Origin: CAVZMO01 sp963776195
GTDB taxonomy: Bacteria > Nitrospirota > Thermodesulfovibrionia > Thermodesulfovibrionales > SM23-35
Reading direction: 5' to 3'
Length of the DNA: 64,000 nucleotides
NCBI GenBank assembly: GCA_963776195.1
Contig: CAVZMO010000014.1
Span: 1-64,000 of the forward strand
Below, piece after piece: positions 1-8,229 of this stretch. The first letter of the stretch is position 1; each line of letters begins with the position of its first letter. The notes under the pieces are model-generated. The model did not search any database. It saw only the letters and a program-made list of their open reading frames with translations, and was not told where the DNA came from. The position numbers and the translations under genes are program-made.

Positions 1-910
1 GGAAAGGGAATTTTAAAGGACTTTATGTGCTCGGATACGATATTGCCCAGACCGACCCTAATCTTCATCATGTCTGGAAAGCGCTTGAATCTGTAGAATT
101 TCTCGTCGTCCAGGACATCTTCCATACCGAGACCACGCGCTTTGCTCATGTGATTCTGCCGGGTGCAAGCTTTGCTGAAAAAGACGGCACGTTCACAAAT
201 GGAGAACGAAGAGTGCAGAGGGTAAGGAAGGCGATAGAGCCGATCCCCGGTCTGGCAGAATGGCAGGTTATCTCCATGTCATCTACCCTGATGGGGTATC
301 CGATGCGTTACGACCATCCATCCGAGATCATGGATGAGATCGCAAGCCTCGTTCCGATTTACGGAGGTATCAGCTAGAACCGCATTGAGAAGCAGGGGAT
401 ACAGTGGCCCTGCCCGACAAAGGATCATCCCGGTACGACAACATTATATACTGACTTATTTCACACCGGTGGACGAGCGAAATTTATTGCCCTTGACCAC
501 AAGGGTTCCGGCAAGGTTCCCGATAGGGAATATCCGTTTGTGTTGATAACGGGTAGGAGACGTGAGCATTACAACAACGGTTCTATGACCACACGGGTTC
601 CGGGAATTATGGAACTTGTACCGGAAGAACTGTTTGAGATAAGTCTGAAGATGCCACGGCATTAGAGATAAAAGACGGAGAGTTGGTAAAGGTTTCCTCA
701 AAAAGAGGTGAGATCAAAGTCAAAGTCAAGGTGACGGACCGTTCTCAGGCAGGCAATGTTTTCCTTACTTTTCATCACAGGAATACACTTACAAATATCC
801 TCACATCCGGCCATAGGGGCCCGATAACCGGTACCCCCGAATACAAGGCTTGTGCTGTCAGGGTTGAGAAATTGCAGAATATTATAATGCCATCTCCAGT
901 TGACTCATAA
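1..910 (+). pseudogene. Formate dehydrogenase alpha subunit, decayed 3' fragment (5' end outside window)
   Basis: The open frame enters from the left edge and encodes the molybdopterin oxidoreductase region (LVVQDIF, FAEKDGTFTNGERRVQRVRKA), closely resembling the intact FdhA at 36866-39598. It is broken twice. An in-frame TAG at 375-377 falls where the intact paralogue has Tyr (GIAYRRI versus GIS-stop-NRI), and recognisable sequence continues after it (GIQWPCPTKDHPGTTTLYT). Near 645 the frame shifts, then resumes as DGELVKVSSKRGEIKVKVK through the molydopterin-dinucleotide-binding domain to a stop at 908-910. I infer a dead paralogue of the catalytic subunit. A sequencing error could explain one lesion but less easily both, given the damaged mod genes next to it. 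Confidence 0.85.
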
Positions 911-988
911 GAGAATGGGGTTTTTCTGAGCATACGAAACAGTTGAGCCTGAGGAACCATCAATAATAATCGAAAGGAGGAAGCAATT

Positions 989-1753
989 ATGATTATCAAA
1001 AGCACTATTGCTTTTCTGTTGATGTCAACTTTTGTGGCACTTTTAGCACCACGGATTGGCGCTGCCGCAGATCAACAAGAATTAACCGTCTCCGCGGCGA
1101 TCAGTCTGAAGAATGCCTTCGAAGAGATCGGAAAACTCTATGAGGTCAAACATACGGGAACAAAGGTGCTCTTCAACTTCGGAGCTTCAGGCGACCTTGT
1201 CCGCCAGATAGTAGGCGGCGCGCCGGTTGATGCGTTTGCCTCTGCAGCCAGAAGGACATGGATGATAGCCGCAAAAGGGTACATCTGCCAGGTTCACGAG
1301 TGGACTTCGTCAAAAACACCATTGTTCTGGTAACTTCAAAGACCGGGTTGGTCACGTCGTTTGCGGATCCTGCATCGGATAGAGTAAAACGCATAGCTGC
1401 CGGGAATCCGAAGACGGTTCCCGCAGGTCGCTATGCAGCAGAGGTCTTCGACTACTACAAAATTACAGGAGCTATTAAGGACAAGCTCATTTATGCGGAA
1501 AATGTGCGACAGGTCTCGACTATGCGCACGCGAAGTAGATGCAGGAATCGTATATGCAACCGATGCGGCGGTCCGTAGCGGAGAAACCCATGTAGTAACC
1601 GAAGCGCCAAAGGCGAGCCACAGCCGGTGGTATATCCGATAGCCGTGGTAAAAGGAACAAAAAATGAATTAGCTGCCCAGTCCTTCATTGAAATGGTTCG
1701 TTCAAAAGAAGGAAGCGCGGTCCTGAAGAAATACGGATTCGTATTCCGTAGTC
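989..1753 (+). pseudogene. modA: modA copy 1, molybdate-binding protein, multiply frameshifted
   Basis: The start is good: AAAGGAGG lies before ATG 989 and a signal peptide ends near GAAA. The protein then matches ModA (LTVSAAISLKNAFEEIG, NFGASGDLVRQI). A one-base loss near 1243 moves the frame; restoring it gives the usual FASASQKDMD. The shifted frame runs through FVKNTIVLV and AGNPKTVPAGRYA. At least two more indels fall at about 1512-1530, around what should read RQVLDYxARGEVDAG, and another near 1617 before VVYPIAVVKGTKNE. The last segment reads on into modB. Periplasmic molybdate/tungstate capture would be the ancestral role. With four or more indels in under 800 bp it cannot make a functional protein. 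Confidence 0.88.
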
Positions 1754-2418
1754 ATGGACAGTTCAGCGTTATTCTCCATGCGGTTGTCGCTGCAGGTAGC
1801 CGCTGTATCGACGTTCTTTATTGTTGTCATCGGTGTGCCGCTTGCCTATCTCCTTGCCCGTACAACTTCCCGGGCAAGGAGGTTCTCGACATCGTGCTGA
1901 CGTTGCCGCTTGTTCTGCCGCCAACCGTAACCGGATATTATCTCATTATTGCTTTTGGCAGAAACGGCTTCATCGGCAGATATCTCTATGAATGGATGGA
2001 GTGGAGCATTATGTTTACCTGGTACGCGGCGGTGCTCGCCTCTTTTGTTGTTGCATTGCCGCTCATGATCAAAACAGGGCGAGCGGCGCTGGAAGCGGTC
2101 GACAGTAACCTTATCAATGCCTCCTATACCCTGGGACATTCTGAATGGGAGACTGCTCTCAGGGTAACGTTGCCCCTTGCAAACCGCGGGCTTATCGCTG
2201 GCATTGTGCTGTCTTTTGCCCGCGCTCTGGGAGAGTTCGGCGCAACCCTTATGCTGGCGGGCAATATCCCCGGAAAGACTGACACAATGCCGCTGGCAAT
2301 ATACTCGCTTGCGGGAAGCGGAGACTGGGATGAGGCGACCGCAATGGTCGTCCTGCTTACCCTGATGGCCGGCATATTCCTCTACCTTGCCAACCATTAC
2401 AGCAAGAGGATTTTCTGA
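1754..2418 (+). pseudogene. modB: modB copy 1, molybdate ABC permease, frameshifted near the N-terminus
   Basis: ATG 1754 starts a normal ModB N-terminus (MDSSALFSMRLSLQVAAV and a first membrane segment). A one-base deletion near 1871 breaks it; the rest of the protein is in the next frame (FPGKEVLDIVLTLPLVLPPT onward) and includes the permease EAA-type loop GHSEWETALRVTLPLANRG. The downstream part is in frame with the tail of modA, so a modA-modB fusion of 263 codons is open there, but it lacks the first ModB membrane segment. The stop overlaps the start of modC (TGATG). About 221 aa once repaired, normal for ModB. Confidence 0.85.
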
Positions 2419-3164
2419 TGGGCCTGCTGGTCTCGGTTAAGAAAGCAGTCAAAGGCTTCACACTGGATGTTTCCTGGGAAATAGGCAATGAGCTTGCCGT
2501 GCTCTTCGGCTTTTCCGGGTCCGGCAAATCACTTACTCTACAGATCATTGCCGGACTGATAAAGCCTGACAGCGGTATTGTCACTGTCAATGGCTCAACC
2601 TATTTCGATAGCGCACGCCATATCGATACCGCTCCGCAACGGCGGTCACTTGGGTATGTATTTCAGGATCTGGCGCTTTTCCCGCATATGACGGTCAAAC
2701 GCAACATCCGCTTTGGCGCCAAGGGGGTGCCCGAACGTGAGACTGCTGAGCGATATCGGGAAATGATAGATGCTTTTTACCTGAATGCTCTCGAAAAAAA
2801 ACGTCCCTCTGAAATATCCTGGGGACAGAAGCAACGGGTCGCGTTTGCTCGCGCGCTCATGAGGCGACCTGACGTCCTCTTGCTTGATGAGCCTTTTTCA
2901 GCGTTGGATACCCCTCTCAGAATTGAGATGCGTGCTTTCTTGAAAGACTTGCGAAGCACGTTTCAGGTACCGGTCGTGCTGGTAACCCATGATGCTACCG
3001 AAGCGGCAACTTTGGCAGACTCAATCGAAGTCTATTCCGAGGGGTCTGTTATTCAGAGCGGCACAGCAGCGGATGTTTTTTGCAATCCAACAGATGAGCG
3101 TGTCAAGCGTTTGCTGACGGGACAGGAACACGCGCTCCGCGCTCTATGCACACGTACGAACTGA
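2418..3164 (+). CDS. modC: ModC copy 1, molybdate ABC transporter ATPase with altered signature motif
   Basis: Open 248-aa ABC ATPase, translationally coupled to modB. Walker A (FGFSGSGKS), Q-loop region (GYVFQDLALFPHMTV), Walker B (VLLLDEPFSALD) and H-loop (VTHD) are intact. The ABC signature reads ISWGQKQR rather than LSGGQKQR: the first Gly, which helps clamp ATP in the dimer, is Trp. Copy 2 at 6750 has the normal motif. The protein lacks the C-terminal TOBE/mop domain of long ModC proteins such as E. coli's, as does copy 2. Given dead modA and modB upstream, this looks like the last gene of a decaying operon to lose its frame. It could still pair with another permease. Confidence 0.85.
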   Translation: MGLLVSVKKAVKGFTLDVSWEIGNELAVLFGFSGSGKSLTLQIIAGLIKPDSGIVTVNGSTYFDSARHIDTAPQRRSLGYVFQDLALFPHMTVKRNIRFGAKGVPERETAERYREMIDAFYLNALEKKRPSEISWGQKQRVAFARALMRRPDVLLLDEPFSALDTPLRIEMRAFLKDLRSTFQVPVVLVTHDATEAATLADSIEVYSEGSVIQSGTAADVFCNPTDERVKRLLTGQEHALRALCTRTN

Positions 3165-3240
3165 CAAACAAAATGATGTGGATCAGGAGTTCATAAACGA
3201 TGCTAACTCAGCTCAATGATGTAGAATTAGAACGGTTTAA

Positions 3241-4752
3241 TCAGAAATAGAACTGCATCATCGTTCTGAATCTGTTATCGTGCTGGTCGTCATCAACTGG
3301 AACAGTTGCACCGGGAACTCTGATAAAATCCCTTATCAGATAACTATAATCAACAAAGAGCTTCAGGTTGTGGCCATAAAAATAATAGTTTAATCCTACG
3401 GTATATTCCTGAAGGTTTTTCTCAATTGCATTGTTTGTTCCACCGTTAACGCTAACAAGACCAAGACCTGAAGCATTGGATTTGGCAACATTGTTATCCT
3501 CCATACGCTCAACATAGGCATACCTTGCTACAACTTCAAACTTTTTGGGTATTATGAAGTAGCCTGCATCAAATCTGTAGGCAAACCTATCCCACGTATC
3601 ACCGCCGTCCCTGTCTTGCTCAAAACGGTCATGTCCATATTCAGCATCAAGAGAAAAACCTTTATATCTGAACAAAGCGGCAAGATCATAACCGCTTCCC
3701 TCGATTTGATAGGTATCTACTGATTGTGCTGTTCCGTTTGTTGCACTTCGAATCTGTTTTAACCGGTCTATATTATAAAAACCTGAAATCAGGAAACAGA
3801 CCTTAGGGGTTTTACTGTAATCAATATCTCCCTCCTGGAGGAGATTATATTTTCCTAATGGATTGATGGAGATTCTGCCTACCCAGAGAGGAGCCATATC
3901 GAGATTGGGAATATCTTTTGTATTCCTTCCATTATAAACGCCTGCCCAGTATTGCAGAAATCCATCCTGGCCAAGTAAATCAATATCACCCTGAAGCTGA
4001 ACCCCCTGAGATCTGAAGAGGTTAAACCCTCCTAAGGGAAATTTTGTCACAGAATCTTCATTACTCACTTGGAAATTAGCATTTCCTCCAGGCCATTTTC
4101 TTGGATCCTGCTTGCCGTCTGCATCTGTCTCTCCTGAAAAGATAGACCTGTCAACACCGTTCAGAAGGCTTGCTGATTGCCAGAAGTGAAGTCCATAAGG
4201 CAACTTTGCACGACCGAACTGAATCTGAGCATAGGGATATTTTTTCCATGTCACATACGCATCATGAAGGTTAACAGCACTCGTGGGCTCTAATTGAATG
4301 TGGAAGAAATAGGTCCAGTCTTTATTGGGCGCATTGCCTGAGAAGATTACTCTTGCACGTCTCATGTAGAAATTGCTCCAGTTCTCATCGTTGGCATTAA
4401 CCATTTTGTCAAAATCGATATAGTCATAACGAAACTGGAGAAATATATTAGTCTTTAACAAAAAATTCTCATCCTGGGTTTTGATGTAAAACCCCTTATC
4501 ATATCCAGCCTGTATTCCTTTCTTCTCTGTTTCTATAACCTTTTTTTCCACTTCAACAGTCCTGGTCTGAGTTTCAACCTGTGTCTTGTCCAATTCTTCT
4601 ATCTTCTTTTTCAGAATAGTCTGCTCTTCGATCAATCTCTCCATCTGTTTCTTAAGCTGTTCAATCTCCCCTTGGTCCGCTGCCTTAGCGGGCAATACCC
4701 ATGTAGTAATGGCAAAAATAACAACTACTAAAAACACACTCAACTTCTTCAT
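3241..4752 (-). CDS. Outer-membrane porin of the phosphate-selective porin O/P type, possible molybdate porin
   Basis: 503 aa from ATG 4752, chosen because AGGAGGG lies about 10 nt upstream; the longer frame starts too near the Shine-Dalgarno. A signal peptide (to about PAKA-AD) precedes a Glu/Lys-rich coiled coil of some 45 residues, then a long beta-rich region with alternating hydrophobic/aromatic residues ending in MMQFYF. A terminal Phe is the usual BAM recognition signal. The architecture (short coiled coil plus 16-18-strand barrel) matches the OprO/OprP family, whose studied members take phosphate or polyphosphate. It lies 35 bp downstream of the ModE-like gene and between two mod operons, so an oxyanion such as molybdate or tungstate is a reasonable substrate; that is inference. 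Confidence 0.8.
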   Translation of the reverse strand: MKKLSVFLVVVIFAITTWVLPAKAADQGEIEQLKKQMERLIEEQTILKKKIEELDKTQVETQTRTVEVEKKVIETEKKGIQAGYDKGFYIKTQDENFLLKTNIFLQFRYDYIDFDKMVNANDENWSNFYMRRARVIFSGNAPNKDWTYFFHIQLEPTSAVNLHDAYVTWKKYPYAQIQFGRAKLPYGLHFWQSASLLNGVDRSIFSGETDADGKQDPRKWPGGNANFQVSNEDSVTKFPLGGFNLFRSQGVQLQGDIDLLGQDGFLQYWAGVYNGRNTKDIPNLDMAPLWVGRISINPLGKYNLLQEGDIDYSKTPKVCFLISGFYNIDRLKQIRSATNGTAQSVDTYQIEGSGYDLAALFRYKGFSLDAEYGHDRFEQDRDGGDTWDRFAYRFDAGYFIIPKKFEVVARYAYVERMEDNNVAKSNASGLGLVSVNGGTNNAIEKNLQEYTVGLNYYFYGHNLKLFVDYSYLIRDFIRVPGATVPVDDDQHDNRFRTMMQFYF

Positions 4753-4786
4753 CAGTAACACCCTCCTTTGTTTCTTATTTTAAGTG

Positions 4787-5188
4787 CTATATTGTTTGCT
4801 TTTGAATAGAGTTATTACCGCATAATAAATTTTCCTCACGTCTAAGGAAATTCTGGAAGTCAGCTTGAAACTTCAAGAACAAATCTATCGCTTTTTCACC
4901 ATCTTGAGTTAGGTGTGCACCTCCACCACCCTTGCCCCCCGTCGCAGCCACGACAAGAGGTCTTATAGCCTGTCTGTTCATAGAATCTACAAGTTGCCAA
5001 GCACGGCTGTATGCCATTTTCATTGATTTTGCAGCTTTTGTAATAGATCCGTATTCTCTTATTCTTTCAAGCAACGTTACTCTCCCGTAACCGAGAAAAA
5101 TACATTGCTTCCCATTAATCCATATACGACCTTTGAACTCTTTATGAGTTATTATTTCATCGGCTGTATAAGAAACTTCTTTTTTCAC
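4787..5188 (-). CDS. ModE-like molybdate-responsive transcriptional regulator (N-terminal DNA-binding domain only)
   Basis: About 133 aa with the LysR-like winged helix typical of ModE (RVTLLERIREYGSITKAAK, MAYSRAWQLVDSMN) and the characteristic Gly-rich segment ATGGKGGGGAHLTQDG. The molybdate-binding TOBE domains of full ModE are absent; single-domain ModE-like proteins of this size are common in anaerobes. The open frame extends upstream to 5344, but those residues look non-coding. I chose GTG 5188 because homology begins just after it, although no Shine-Dalgarno precedes it; see the promoter entry for the leaderless possibility. It is probably cotranscribed with the porin and controls the mod genes. 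Confidence 0.82.
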   Translation of the reverse strand: MKKEVSYTADEIITHKEFKGRIWINGKQCIFLGYGRVTLLERIREYGSITKAAKSMKMAYSRAWQLVDSMNRQAIRPLVVAATGGKGGGGAHLTQDGEKAIDLFLKFQADFQNFLRREENLLCGNNSIQKQTI

Positions 5189-5191
5189 GAG

Positions 5192-5224
5192 CGTAGTATA
5201 AAAAAATAAATAACGAAAAGGCAA
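5192..5224 (-). promoter_or_regulatory. Promoter and ModE-box-like operator of the ModE-like gene
   Basis: On the minus strand, TTGCCT (5219-5224) and TATACT (5195-5200) are separated by 18 nt, a plausible sigma-70 promoter. Overlapping it, 5192-5215 is an imperfect inverted repeat with half-sites CGTAGTATA and TAAATAACG separated by six bases. The known E. coli ModE consensus is of the form CGnTATATA-N6-TATATAACG; the right half matches 8 of 9. A start site 7 nt past the -10 would be the G of GTG 5188. I infer autorepression by the ModE-like protein. Confidence 0.5.
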
Positions 5225-5344
5225 GTATAAATTGGTTAGAAAATATATTTTTGTTGAGTTGGTAGTTTCCTGTTTAGTCAGATGCTTGACATGATAAAGA
5301 GTACATATTTGGATTAATAATTTTCCGTAATCCTTATGGATCAA

Positions 5345-5745
5345 AAGATTATTTGCTTATATATTTCGGGGTTGTTATCAGCACCATCCTATGAGACTTA
5401 GGGAGTGCGGTTTCAGAAAGGAATTTACTCCAATCAAAGGATTACGGGCCTGTGAGTTATATGCCGAAATTAACAAGAGGGAAGAACTTTGCAATTGTGG
5501 ACTTCTATGTGAATCATTGCAACAGGAAAAACAATATCGCTGTGAGAAGAGGCCTAAAATGAGTTTACAGACACCGCAATGTTTGTCTTCAGAAGGAGAT
5601 AGATTGCAGTACTTCATGCGTATTGATTCAGAGCAAATCCAAATGGAAAATCTCTTTCTGATGGTGAGGTTGGAGTTATTGCCAAAATTAGTCTAACAGG
5701 CAAGTTAGTTATCATTACTGTATCTATATCATAATAGCATCATGG
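5345..5745. other. About 400 bp with no recognisable gene
   Basis: A 101-codon open frame on the plus strand (5391-5696) has several Cys and no recognisable domain, lacks a convincing Shine-Dalgarno, and its last third is in a different frame from a more protein-like stretch (GEVGVIAKISLTGKLVI) ending at a stop near 5732. Since only the C-terminal part of modA follows, this may be the scar of the rearrangement that removed the 5' end of modA copy 2. I do not assign a gene here. Confidence 0.35.
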
Positions 5746-6058
5746 TAACGCGGAGAAAGTTATCTTGAGGCAGATGTAATACGCTCTATGCCTGAACCAG
5801 TCCTTTTTGCATGGAACGGGGGGAGAAGTGGACGCGGGTGTCGTATATTCGACAGATGCCATGGTCAAGGCAAAAGATATAAGAATTGTTGCCACCGCTC
5901 CCGAGGACGGTCACACGCCGGTTATCTATCCTGCAGCGGTGGTCAAGGGTACCAATAAAGAAATCCTGTCAAAGACATTCGTTTCTTTTTTGATATCAGG
6001 GAAAGGCAAGAAGGTGCTTGAAAAGCATGGATTCAAACTGATAAAAAACGAGCAATAG
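5746..6058 (+). pseudogene. modA: modA copy 2, C-terminal fragment
   Basis: From about 5817 the frame reads GEVDAGVVYSTDAMVKAKDI, then VIYPAAVVKGTNKE and ends KHGFKLIKNEQ, which is the last third of ModA and parallels the matching part of copy 1. The signal peptide, first lobe and most of the ligand-binding residues are missing. Upstream bases from about 5752 keep a degraded resemblance (a gcggag...caggt segment like the AENVRQV codons), with frame breaks. So this copy cannot bind molybdate. The 3' end is 24 bp from modB copy 2, showing the original modABC order. Confidence 0.8.
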
Positions 6059-6082
6059 ACTTCACGGGTTTTATGTAGAGGT

Positions 6083-6750
6083 ATGTTAGAAAGTTCCGTG
6101 CTGTTTTCACTCAGACTTTCCTTTCAGGTAGCGGCGGTTGCAACATTTTTCATAATCATTGTCGGCGTTACCGGAGCCTATTTTCTTGCGCAAAGAAACT
6201 TGAGAGGCAAAGAAGTGCTGGATATGCTTTTCACCCTTCCTCTCGTACTACCCCCGACAGTAACGGGGTATTATCTGATCATCCTTTTTGGCAGAAACGG
6301 ACTCATCGGAAAACCGATATATGCCTGGACGGGGTGGAGCATCATGTTCACCTGGCATGCAGCGGTATTGGCCTCATTTGTCGTAGCTCTTCCGTTGATG
6401 ATCAAAACAACACGCGCAGCGATCGAAACCGGTGATAAAAACCTCATAAATGCTTCTTATACATTGGGGCATTCAGAATTTGAAACGACTGTAAGGGTGA
6501 TATTGCCTCTTGCGAAGAGGGGTATAATGGCAGGCACGGTGCTCTCTTTCGCAAGGGCCCTTGGTGAGTTCGGGGCAACATTGATGCTGGCAGGCAATAT
6601 CCCCGGGAAGACTGATACCATGCCCCTTGCCATCTACTCACTGGCAGGCAGTGGCGAATGGTCAAAGCAAACAGTATGGTAATCCTGTTGACCCTCATGT
6701 CGGGACTTTTTCTCTATTTTGCCAACAGATATAGCAAGAGAATCATTTAA
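6083..6750 (+). pseudogene. modB: modB copy 2, molybdate ABC permease with a late frameshift
   Basis: Starts MLESSVLFSLRLSFQVAAV and follows ModB for 190 residues, with the cytoplasmic coupling loop GHSEFETTVRVILPLAKRG intact. At about 6668 one base is missing (a G restores WSKANSMVILL), so the native frame ends at 6682 after QTVW. The remaining segment MVILLTLMSGLFLYFANRY is open in the next frame to a TAA that overlaps modC (TAATG). The shifted protein would lose only the last membrane segment, so partial function is conceivable. It is closely related to copy 1; a duplication is likely. Confidence 0.8.
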
Positions 6751-7490
6751 TGGGGTTATCGGTTAATCTTAAGAAAAAAGTCAAAGGATTCAATCTCGAC
6801 GTTGCATGGGAAATCAACAATGAACTTACTGTGCTCTTCGGATACTCGGGAGCAGGGAAATCCATGACACTCCAGATGATAGCAGGACTGTTGATACCTG
6901 ACGACGGATTTGTTCGAATAGGCAGCACAACGATGTTTGACGGCTCCAAAAGAATAAATGTGCCTTCTCAGCAACGGCATCTGGGATATGTATTTCAGGA
7001 TCTCGCTCTATTCCCGCACATGACCGCTCTTGATAATATTCTGTACGGTTCCAACAACCCGGGCAAATCAGAGAGAAGGGAAAGAGCCGGGGAAATGATC
7101 GGGGCGTTTCATCTCGAAGGACTTGAGGAGAAATACCCTGCTGAACTATCAGGCGGCCAAAAGCAGCGGGTTGCCTTTGCAAGGGCGCTCATGCGTAAAC
7201 CTTACGCTCTCTTGCTGGATGAACCCTTTTCAGCCCTGGATAATCCTCTCCGCATAGAGATGAGACAGTTTTTAAGAGACATTAAAAAAAGGGTTGATGT
7301 GCCTATTGTCTTTGTAACCCATGACGCCGCTGAAGCTTATACAGTTGCCGACACCATGATTGTATATTCCAACGGGACAATTCTGCAAACAGGGACGCCA
7401 AAAGATGTATTTGATAATCCATGGAGCACTGAGGTTGAGATACTTGTCAATGCAAGGAGTTCCGACCCACAGGTTGTTAAAGGAATATAA
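6750..7490 (+). CDS. modC: ModC copy 2, molybdate ABC transporter ATPase
   Basis: 246 aa with every ABC motif in consensus form: Walker A FGYSGAGKS, signature LSGGQKQR, Walker B ALLLDEPFSALD, H-loop VTHD. It is coupled to modB by a one-base stop/start overlap. Like copy 1 it stops after the ATPase fold and has no TOBE domain. It should energise molybdate import with a ModB dimer. Because both local modA genes are broken, a working transporter would need a ModA encoded elsewhere. Confidence 0.9.
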   Translation: MGLSVNLKKKVKGFNLDVAWEINNELTVLFGYSGAGKSMTLQMIAGLLIPDDGFVRIGSTTMFDGSKRINVPSQQRHLGYVFQDLALFPHMTALDNILYGSNNPGKSERRERAGEMIGAFHLEGLEEKYPAELSGGQKQRVAFARALMRKPYALLLDEPFSALDNPLRIEMRQFLRDIKKRVDVPIVFVTHDAAEAYTVADTMIVYSNGTILQTGTPKDVFDNPWSTEVEILVNARSSDPQVVKGI

Positions 7491-7533
7491 TCATATTTGT
7501 TGCCCTGAGAAACCATTGCCTTTGCTATTCGTG

Positions 7534-7581
7534 AAAAAGTCCTTAGGAGGAAGATAATCTACGGTTGGGGGGACTTTTTTT
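7534..7581 (+). terminator. Probable intrinsic terminator after modC copy 2
   Basis: AAAAAGTCC (7534-7542) pairs with GGACTTTTT (7571-7579), and the 3' arm runs into a T tract. The loop is long (about 28 nt), so the hairpin may contain an inner fold. It sits 44 bp past the modC stop and before the insertion element. Confidence 0.5.
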
Positions 7582-7677
7582 GTGAGTCAATTCAGGTTTA
7601 ATATCATCGAACTCAACAAGAAATGTTTTCACGGATCTACTTGACCTTTTTTCTTTTTTTTTCTATCTTGATATCGA

Positions 7678-8228
7678 GATTTTTTAATCAAAAGAATTCC
7701 TCGATGCTCTGCATCGGGGTATAATGGTGTGTGAGTGAACACAAGTTCAAGAGACATAATAAAAATCTTTTGTTATACCACATCGTATGTCCGGCAAAAT
7801 ACAGACGAAAAGTTTTTACGAAAGAAATTTCTGAGAGTTTGAAGGAAATATGTATAGGAATAGCAGAAAGATACGAGATTCATTTTGTGGAAATAGGAGT
7901 TGATGAAGATCATGTACATTTTTTGGTTCAAAGTGTGCCAGTGAGTAGTCCCAAAGATATTGTGCAATCGATAAAAAGTATTACGGGGAAGGGAATTTTT
8001 AAGAGACATCCGGAAGTTAAGAAAATACTTTGGGGCGGACATTTTTGGACAAGCGGATACTACGTCAACACTGTTGGTCGATATGGCAACGAAGAAGTCA
8101 TAGCAAATTATGTCAAAAGCCAGGGAAGGCAATATCAACAGATATATCGTGATCAACTCGGCCTGTTCGATTAACATATTCAAATTCAGTAATAGATACC
8201 TCGCAGCTCTGCTGCGGGGTAGTTCATT
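7678..8228 (+). mobile_element. IS200/IS605-family insertion sequence (tnpA only)
   Basis: A single-gene element of about 550 bp. The left end has TTTTTTAATCAAAAGAATTC followed by the hairpin GATGC-TCT-GCATC (7703-7715). The right end has the hairpin GCAGC-TCT-GCTGC (8203-8215). Both hairpins are followed by GGGGTA, as expected for subterminal palindromes recognised by Y1 transposases. There are no terminal inverted repeats, also typical. The same two ends recur at 28919-29109. The right end stops about 4 nt before the stop codon of the diguanylate cyclase. Exact cleavage sites are not proven. Confidence 0.82.
7731..8174 (+). CDS. tnpA: IS200/IS605 TnpA, Y1 HUH single-strand transposase
   Basis: 147 aa, the normal size for TnpA. 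The HUH pair is His61 and His63 in VDEDHVHFLVQ and the catalytic tyrosine is Tyr127 in NYVKSQG. The GHFWTSGYYV segment before the tyrosine helix is also typical. GTG 7731 is the only reasonable start, since an earlier ATG runs into a stop. No TnpB/IscB-like gene accompanies it. All catalytic residues are present, so the protein is probably active. Confidence 0.93.
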   Translation: MSEHKFKRHNKNLLLYHIVCPAKYRRKVFTKEISESLKEICIGIAERYEIHFVEIGVDEDHVHFLVQSVPVSSPKDIVQSIKSITGKGIFKRHPEVKKILWGGHFWTSGYYVNTVGRYGNEEVIANYVKSQGRQYQQIYRDQLGLFD

Positions 8229-8229
8229 T

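Noticed and set aside
375..377. In-frame TAG in the formate dehydrogenase fragment as a possible pyrrolysine codon
   Set aside because: The intact paralogue has Tyr here, one base away (TAT/TAC to TAG), and a second frameshift follows; simple decay explains it.
5391..5696. 101-codon plus-strand ORF with several Cys
   Set aside because: No domain recognised, no convincing ribosome site, and the best protein-like stretch at its end is in a different frame.
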